A stretch of 64,000 bases of DNA from Saccharum officinarum (taxonomy: Eukaryota > Streptophyta > Magnoliopsida > Poales > Poaceae). The notes under the pieces are model-generated. The model saw nothing but the letters and a program-made list of their open reading frames with translations. It was not told the DNA's origin and searched no databases. Below, piece by piece: positions 59,250-64,000 of the stretch; positions within the stretch are counted from its first letter, which is position 1, and each line of letters starts with the position of its first letter. The DNA lies in assembly GCA_020631735.1 (NCBI GenBank), contig CM036223.1, positions 54,798,456-54,862,455 of the forward strand, in the 5' to 3' direction. Made by a program: the position numbers and the translations under genes.

Positions 59250-60100
59250 GATCCAGAGGGCCCCGAGAAGTGACCTTCTTCAGGAGGAGTAGATTGGGAT
59301 GGAGGGACCCTAGGTCGACGATCGGATCCAAAGGGCCCTGAGGAGCGAGCCAAGCCGCCTCGGCTACAACCGCCGCCGCTCGTGGACCAGAGAACACGGA
59401 TGCGGACGCGGATGCCGCGGTGGCCAGGGGGTCAGATCCAGTCCACCCCACCCTTCTGGCCGCCGCCACCACCGCTGCCCGGCTGTCGGGCGAGCGCGAG
59501 GGTCCCGGGTTCGGGCATCAGCCGGCCGGGCTAAGCAGCAGCGGGAGGTGCCGAAAGTGACAGCCATGCTGCCGTGCTGGAAGGGCGGCCACCAACCAGG
59601 GAGGTGGGCACCACGGTTACCTCCTCGATGGAGCCGCGTGACCCCGGACGCGCGTGCCGTCAAGAAAGACTCATGGCCCGGTGGAGTGCGACAGGGCGAC
59701 GCCGCGACCAGGAACCAGTGGCCGGCGGAGGTGCAGCCGTCAGGGCGCACGCGACGGCGGCGGCGGTAGCAGCCTCCCGTGCTACCGCGGCCGAAGACGA
59801 CGACACCTCCCCGGAGGCCGGCAGCTGCTCCGTGCCTAGGCCTACGCGTCACGGAGGTAGATCCGACGCGTGGAGCCACCGTGCCCTTTGCCCAAACCCT
59901 AGGCGCGGCGTACTGTGCGTGGAGCCGCTACCGCCCTCTCCTGACCCTGCCTTCCCATCTCCGGACCCTTCTCTCGGAAGAAAAACAAAAGAAAAAAAGG
60001 GGCGTGGGGAGCGGGGCAGGGAATCGAACCCTGCTCGCACGGTGCGTGCGTGGGTGGAGGGCGAGTGTGTGGGATGCGGGTGCGTTTGAAGCCTGGCATC
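59250..60100. other. GC-rich 5' portion of the minus-strand Helitron
   Basis: Long overlapping open frames on both strands here are rich in Arg, Pro and Gly and show no domain; they follow from base composition. The stretch around 59890-60090 is the inverted counterpart of 54430-54665 in the plus-strand Helitron, with shared CTAGGGTTTGG and GCTCCACGCACAG words. Confidence 0.5.
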
Positions 60101-60273
60101 AAACTTTCATCGGCGGCCATCAGATCTCGTCTAGGTGTTTTATTAGCCCTTGATTTTAACGAAGACGAATTCTTATGTGCAGTTTTCTGGGTACATAATG
60201 GTCGAAGGCTCTCAGCAGGGGACGTTTTACTGGGTGAACCAAGTATAATTTAAGTATTCCATTATAGTAGAGA

Positions 60274-60519
60274 TAGTATTGTTATTTCAGCCCATTCTGT
60301 AATTTAGTAGTGTTATTTACTAGCTCCACAGGCTTGCTCATGTATAATATTTATCAGTCCATATATATTTTCTGCTTGTGTTTTCCACAGTCGCCTCATG
60401 GTTGGAGATCAAGTTGCGCCTGCCCGACTTCACTGGATCTCAACTGTTCAGAGCAACTTCATGGATGCATACAGCTATATGGGTTCGTGAGCTATGGATA
60501 AGTTCTTGGAACTGATTTT
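60274..60519 (+). other. Sequence beyond the Helitron, possible exon
   Basis: AGTAGTGTTATTT and TAGCTCCA at 60307-60330 repeat a stretch at 55830-55850 on the other side of the inserted Helitron. A splice-acceptor-like TTTTCCACAG at 60390 precedes about 115 bases open in more than one frame (for example SWLEIKLRLPDFTGSQLF). I cannot assign it. If the plus-strand Helitron continues here, this is part of its cargo. Confidence 0.35.
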
Positions 60520-60619
60520 NNNNNNNNNNNNNNNNNNNNNNNNNNNNNNNNNNNNNNNNNNNNNNNNNNNNNNNNNNNNNNNNNNNNNNNNNNNNNNNNN
60601 NNNNNNNNNNNNNNNNNNN
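60520..60619. other. Assembly gap (100 N)
   Basis: Exactly 100 N bases, the usual placeholder for a gap of unknown size. Any element joining 60274-60519 to the hAT gene, including the missing 3' end of the plus-strand Helitron, could lie here. Confidence 0.99.
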
Positions 60620-60844
60620 AGCCATTTGACCTTACAGTGAGCACATAACAAAATGCACTTGCAATGCAACGTCAGCTGATTGTTGATCCTACCAGTCCGA
60701 AGGAAAGCATCCAATGAAGGTTGGAGCGATGGATTCAGAGTTTCAGCTCCTGCATAAGCATGAGAAATGAGTAATTAAGTAGGCAATCTTGAAACAATGA
60801 AGCAAAAAAGCAGAAATGGAATGTTTTTAGTCCAGAACAATTAC

Positions 60845-63250
60845 CTGAAGCCCCTCTTGAACTTCATTGAGACAAGACCAGAAGCTAGCAGGTTTACCTT
60901 CATCAGTGAGGACTCCTGCACAAAAGATAATTTTACTTTCCTATTTTTTACAATAAAACATTGAAATGCATGAGAAAGAAAATATAAATTGGTCAAACAA
61001 ACAGACCTTTGTATTTATTTCTAATCCAGTCTTGTGAACACATCAGAGCCTCCAACATCTGAGAAGTAAGCCTGCTGCGATGCTCACTAAGTACTCTTCC
61101 GCTAGTGTTGAACGCAGATTCTGAAGCAACAGTTGTAATTGCTATTGCAAAAATATCCCTAGCTATCATCCTCAAAGTAGGATAGCGTGTTCCTACAACC
61201 TTCCACTAGTCCAAAACATTGAAGCCTTCGGTCTATATGGCCACCATATCATCCTCTAAGTATCGATCCATTTCATATTTAAACATCAATGCTGATGGCT
61301 GTGAACTTGCAACACGTGCACTGAAGGATGACAGAAATCCTGAGTTCTCCATTGTGGGTTTGATGCTACTGCTAATTGAACCTACATCCTCATCTATGTG
61401 ATACTCCAACATCAAATCACTCAATGTGTCCTTCACTTTGGCAACCTCTTCATCAGAGTTTGTCACTTGCAACACTTTAAAGCAGTATAGAAGCATGTGA
61501 TGTTTAAATCTAGGGTCAAGAAGGGTGGCAATGCCCATTAGACCTTGAATTTATGTCCAATATTTCCTAAATTTGGCTTCCATGTTATCAGACATTTCTT
61601 TTATCAATGGGTTACCACAAGATGACCATTCCCTAATTTTACTTCTAACCTCACAAATCTTGTAGAAGAACATGTTTGCAGTCACATAGTCAGTTCTAGA
61701 GAACAGGACATAAATGTCATTAAATAATTTAAGCATTGCAGTCACATCAGCAGCAAACTGAAATTCTTCCTCAGTGGGGCAGCAAGTATATTGCCTATCT
61801 ACATGGCTTGCTCTCATGAAAACAGCCTTGTAGGGCAATGCAGTACTAAGCATTATGTAAGTTGAATTCCATCTTGTCTTACAATCCAATGCAATCTTCT
61901 TCTCAATTTTAACATGCGCATACTTAGCTATCTCCTCAAATTTCTCTACCCTTTTTGGTGTGGCTGTCCAGTAAGCTATGCTATCACGAAAGTTTTCAAT
62001 GGCATCTTTTAGTTTTTCTAGTCCATCCTTAATAATGAGATTAAGGATATGAGCACAACAACGCATGTGTAAAAACTTTCCATCAGCCATAAGCTTAGTT
62101 TTGCCAATCTTTCTAACAAGGTAAGGAATTGTTGCATCATTTGAACTGCAATTGTCAAGCGTGATGGTTGATACCTTCTCATCAATATTCCAGTCAACAA
62201 GAGAGTCATACAGTTCATCACTAATGACTTCATGAGTGTGTGGACTTGGCACATAAATAAACCTGTAAAAGTCCAGCAAACTTTATGAGCAGCATGTCAA
62301 AAAATCTATAAATTACAGCATGTAAAAAAACTGTAAATTATAGCATGCCAAAAAACTGTAAATTACAGCATGTAAAAGAAATCATTAGGCTCACCTCATG
62401 ATAATGTTTCTTAGAGTCCAAGTCTCATCAATAAAGTGTGCTGTGATAGCCATGTATCCTCTTTTCTGGTTATCAGAAGTCCACATGTCACTAGTGATTG
62501 CCACGTTGGACTTGATTCCAGCCATATATTGAATGGCTTTCTTCTTCTCCACTTCATACTGTTCAAGGACGTACTTCCTAAAATAATGAAATATATGCAC
62601 AAAAGATTAGAAAGCAGGTTGTAATTGGCATAAGCACACTACATACAAAAGCATGTACAAAGTCACACTATATATACCTTAATGTGTTTCTGGTGCCAAT
62701 CTTGAACAAGGGTTGGAGTGCATGTACAAATCTTCTAAAACCAGCATGGTCAACCATGCTCAAGGGATACTCATGTAGCACAATCATAGCAGCAAGTTCT
62801 TTTCTAGCTATGTCTTGATCAAGGTGTAGTTCTGTATAGAAATTGTCCCTGCATCTGTGGTACCAAACCTCAATGATGTTTGAGACAGCGTCTTTTTTCC
62901 TCCCAACTTAATCTTCCTAAGAGTGCATGACTTTAAGTGAACGTGAAGGTGCTTAGTCCCATCCCTTGTTTCTCCTCCAAGCTTGCTGCTATAGTAAATG
63001 CATTTTGCCTTTATTTTGCCATGCCATCTAATTCTCTTTTGAACTCCTTCCAAACAACAGATGTGAGCTTTCTCTTTGACCCAACCTCAGCACCATCTTC
63101 CATTTCTGATGGTTCCATTTCAATCTCATCTTCTTCATCATCTATTTCAATTGCTTCTGATTCATTGACAGATTCTAGATGCGATTCAGACTCAGGCTAA
63201 GAGCCCTGAGACATAGGAGCTTGGCTATTGTTTGCAGTAGATTCTGACAT
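60845..63250 (-). pseudogene. Decayed hAT-superfamily transposase (RICESLEEPER-like)
   Basis: A probable start is the ATG at 63250 (MSESTANNS). An acidic stretch follows, then a BED-type zinc finger region (VVWKEFKRE, then KLGGETRDGTKHLHVHLKSC). Pieces downstream match the hAT core: NVAITSDMWTSDNQKRGYMA, TLDNCSSNDATIPYL, MRCCAHILNLIIKDGL, LDCKTRWNSTYIML and LLDPRFKHHML. The C-terminal dimerisation domain reads ASESAFNTSGRVLSEHRSRL. Introns are likely at about 62265-62395 and 62580-62680. Damage includes an in-frame stop near 63198, a single-base frameshift near 63015, a Cys-to-Tyr change in the zinc site (62991-62993) and stops at 61551 and 61233. The element termini were not found. Confidence 0.82.
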
Positions 63251-63403
63251 TTTTTTGAGTCTGTAGTTAACCACATAAATATTTAATTACTACCTAATAT
63301 ATAAAAGCAAAACACCAGTTCATAAAAGCTTCAGATCTACTGAATTGGTAACACCAGTTCAAACATAAGCTACTGCAAAACACTAAATTGGTAACTTCTA
63401 CCA

Positions 63404-63703
63404 CTAAACTTGCACATAATAACGAGACAAACAATATTCATCATCATCAAGTTTAAAAGCTTCAGATCTAAGTACTGACCCTGGAGAATTTTTGCGGCCA
63501 AGCTTCTCGGCTGCTGATATCTTCAAGCAACGGCGCTTGGGGTCAGAACCTTTTGCCTGTAGTGGTCGGGGAAGCCGCTTGGGGTCACTAGCTATAAAGG
63601 TGGCTTTGGTCGACGACGACGGGGGAGCTTTTTTCTTCTCGGCAGCAGGTGCAGGAGGAGCTTTCTTCTTCTCGGTTGCAGGTGCAGATGGAGCATCCAC
63701 CAA
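63404..63703 (-). other. Possible 5' exon of the hAT gene
   Basis: A minus-strand frame with repeated PATEKKKAPP and PAAEKKKAPP units ends at a plausible donor (CCAGGGTCAGT near 63480). It lies upstream of the hAT start and could be a leader exon. The repetition and lack of a known domain make coding uncertain. The remaining bases to 64000 show no other feature. Confidence 0.3.
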
Positions 63704-64000
63704 CTCCTTGGATGCGGCTGCAGCTTCGTTGGTGACGACCGGATCCGACAGCAGGAGGTCGGTGACGACCGGATCCGGCGGCGGCGGTGGTTCAGTAGCG
63801 GCGGTGTCCCTTGAGGAGGGACGGGGTCAGTAGAGGAACACTGCAAATGACGGGTTAATTCGTCAAGGAGGAAGAAGGGCTTCACCGGGCAACGTCCATG
63901 GCAGCGAGCGACAACGGGAGCCGGGTCCGCACTCCATGAGCAGCCAAGTAGTGTCGTAGTAAAGTGGAGACTAGAGAGCGGCGAGGGCAACAGGAGAGTG

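Larger units (their letters stand above)
55912..60273 (-). mobile_element. Complete minus-strand Helitron, 4.36 kb
   Basis: On the minus strand the element starts TCTCTACTATAATGGAATAC at 60273, preceded by A, and ends CTAG at 55912, followed by T, which fits insertion between A and T without duplication. Eight bases before CTAG lies a hairpin (CCGTG, seven-base loop, CACGG; 55924-55940) with GCACGGGCATTATACTAG, the grass Helitron 3' consensus. No Rep/helicase gene is visible, so it is non-autonomous. Its GC-rich 5' part (59250-60270) and several exon-like pieces (56090-56560, 57053-57441, 57655-57712, 58395-58460) suggest multiple captures. Confidence 0.85.

Noticed and set aside
59364..60153. 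Long frames on both strands in the Helitron 5' region
   Set aside because: Mutually overlapping, compositionally biased, with no domain; most likely non-coding Helitron DNA.
54253..60273. 6-kb Mutator-like element with 400-bp TIRs
   Set aside because: No matching target duplication is present. The ends fit Helitron 5' termini, and a Helitron 3' hairpin plus CTAG at 55912 assigns the right copy to a separate element.

Overview
The window is nuclear DNA of a grass, most likely a panicoid of the sorghum, sugarcane or maize group. The evidence is spliced plant genes with GT-AG introns, Sirevirus-type Ty1/copia retrotransposons whose LTRs are packed with GCGTCCGGTC motifs, many Tourist-like MITEs ending in GGGCCTTGTTTAG, and Helitrons with grass-type termini. 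The species call is an inference from repeat style.

Layout. Positions 1-8957 hold no gene I can name. They carry MITEs and a 1.5-kb foldback palindrome built on TTGGCGCCAA motifs. Positions 8958-31497 are a nested transposon block. Inverted repeats of about 316 bp, flanked by ATGT(7-8) direct repeats, enclose a Sirevirus (gag-pol 11342-16741, seven in-frame stops, no frameshift, RT motif YVDN). Its 3' LTR is split by a solo LTR with a perfect CGCGT duplication, then truncated against two gypsy-like LTR segments. The second of these holds another solo LTR (minus strand, GGGAC duplication). A ClpB N-domain relic lies just outside the block.

Positions 32670-50845 form the gene island: a class II LBD transcription factor (+), the proteasome ubiquitin receptor RPN13/ADRM1 (-, 13 coding exons, 309 aa), the ribosome-assembly WD40 protein Notchless/NLE1 (+, 13 exons, 479 aa), the U6 snRNA-binding protein LSM8 (+, 5 exons, 99 aa) and a secreted CAP/PR-1-like protein (-, one exon, 256 aa). 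RPN13 and NLE1 are divergent and share a short upstream region that holds two MITEs. NLE1 and LSM8 are co-oriented, and both have TGGGCC/T (site II) motifs upstream, as is common for plant growth-related housekeeping genes. The three central genes serve basic protein and RNA homeostasis. I see no sign that they form one pathway.

Positions 51020-64000 return to transposons. A plus-strand Helitron 5' end (54253) is followed by a captured ARF GTPase fragment. A complete 4.36-kb minus-strand Helitron (55912-60273) carries a broken serpin fragment. After a 100-N assembly gap (60520-60619) there is a decayed hAT transposase gene (minus strand).

Exon maps were built by reading splice sites and checking that the reading frame closes. 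RPN13, NLE1 and LSM8 sum to exact multiples of three. Family names rest on recognised protein motifs, not on a database search.
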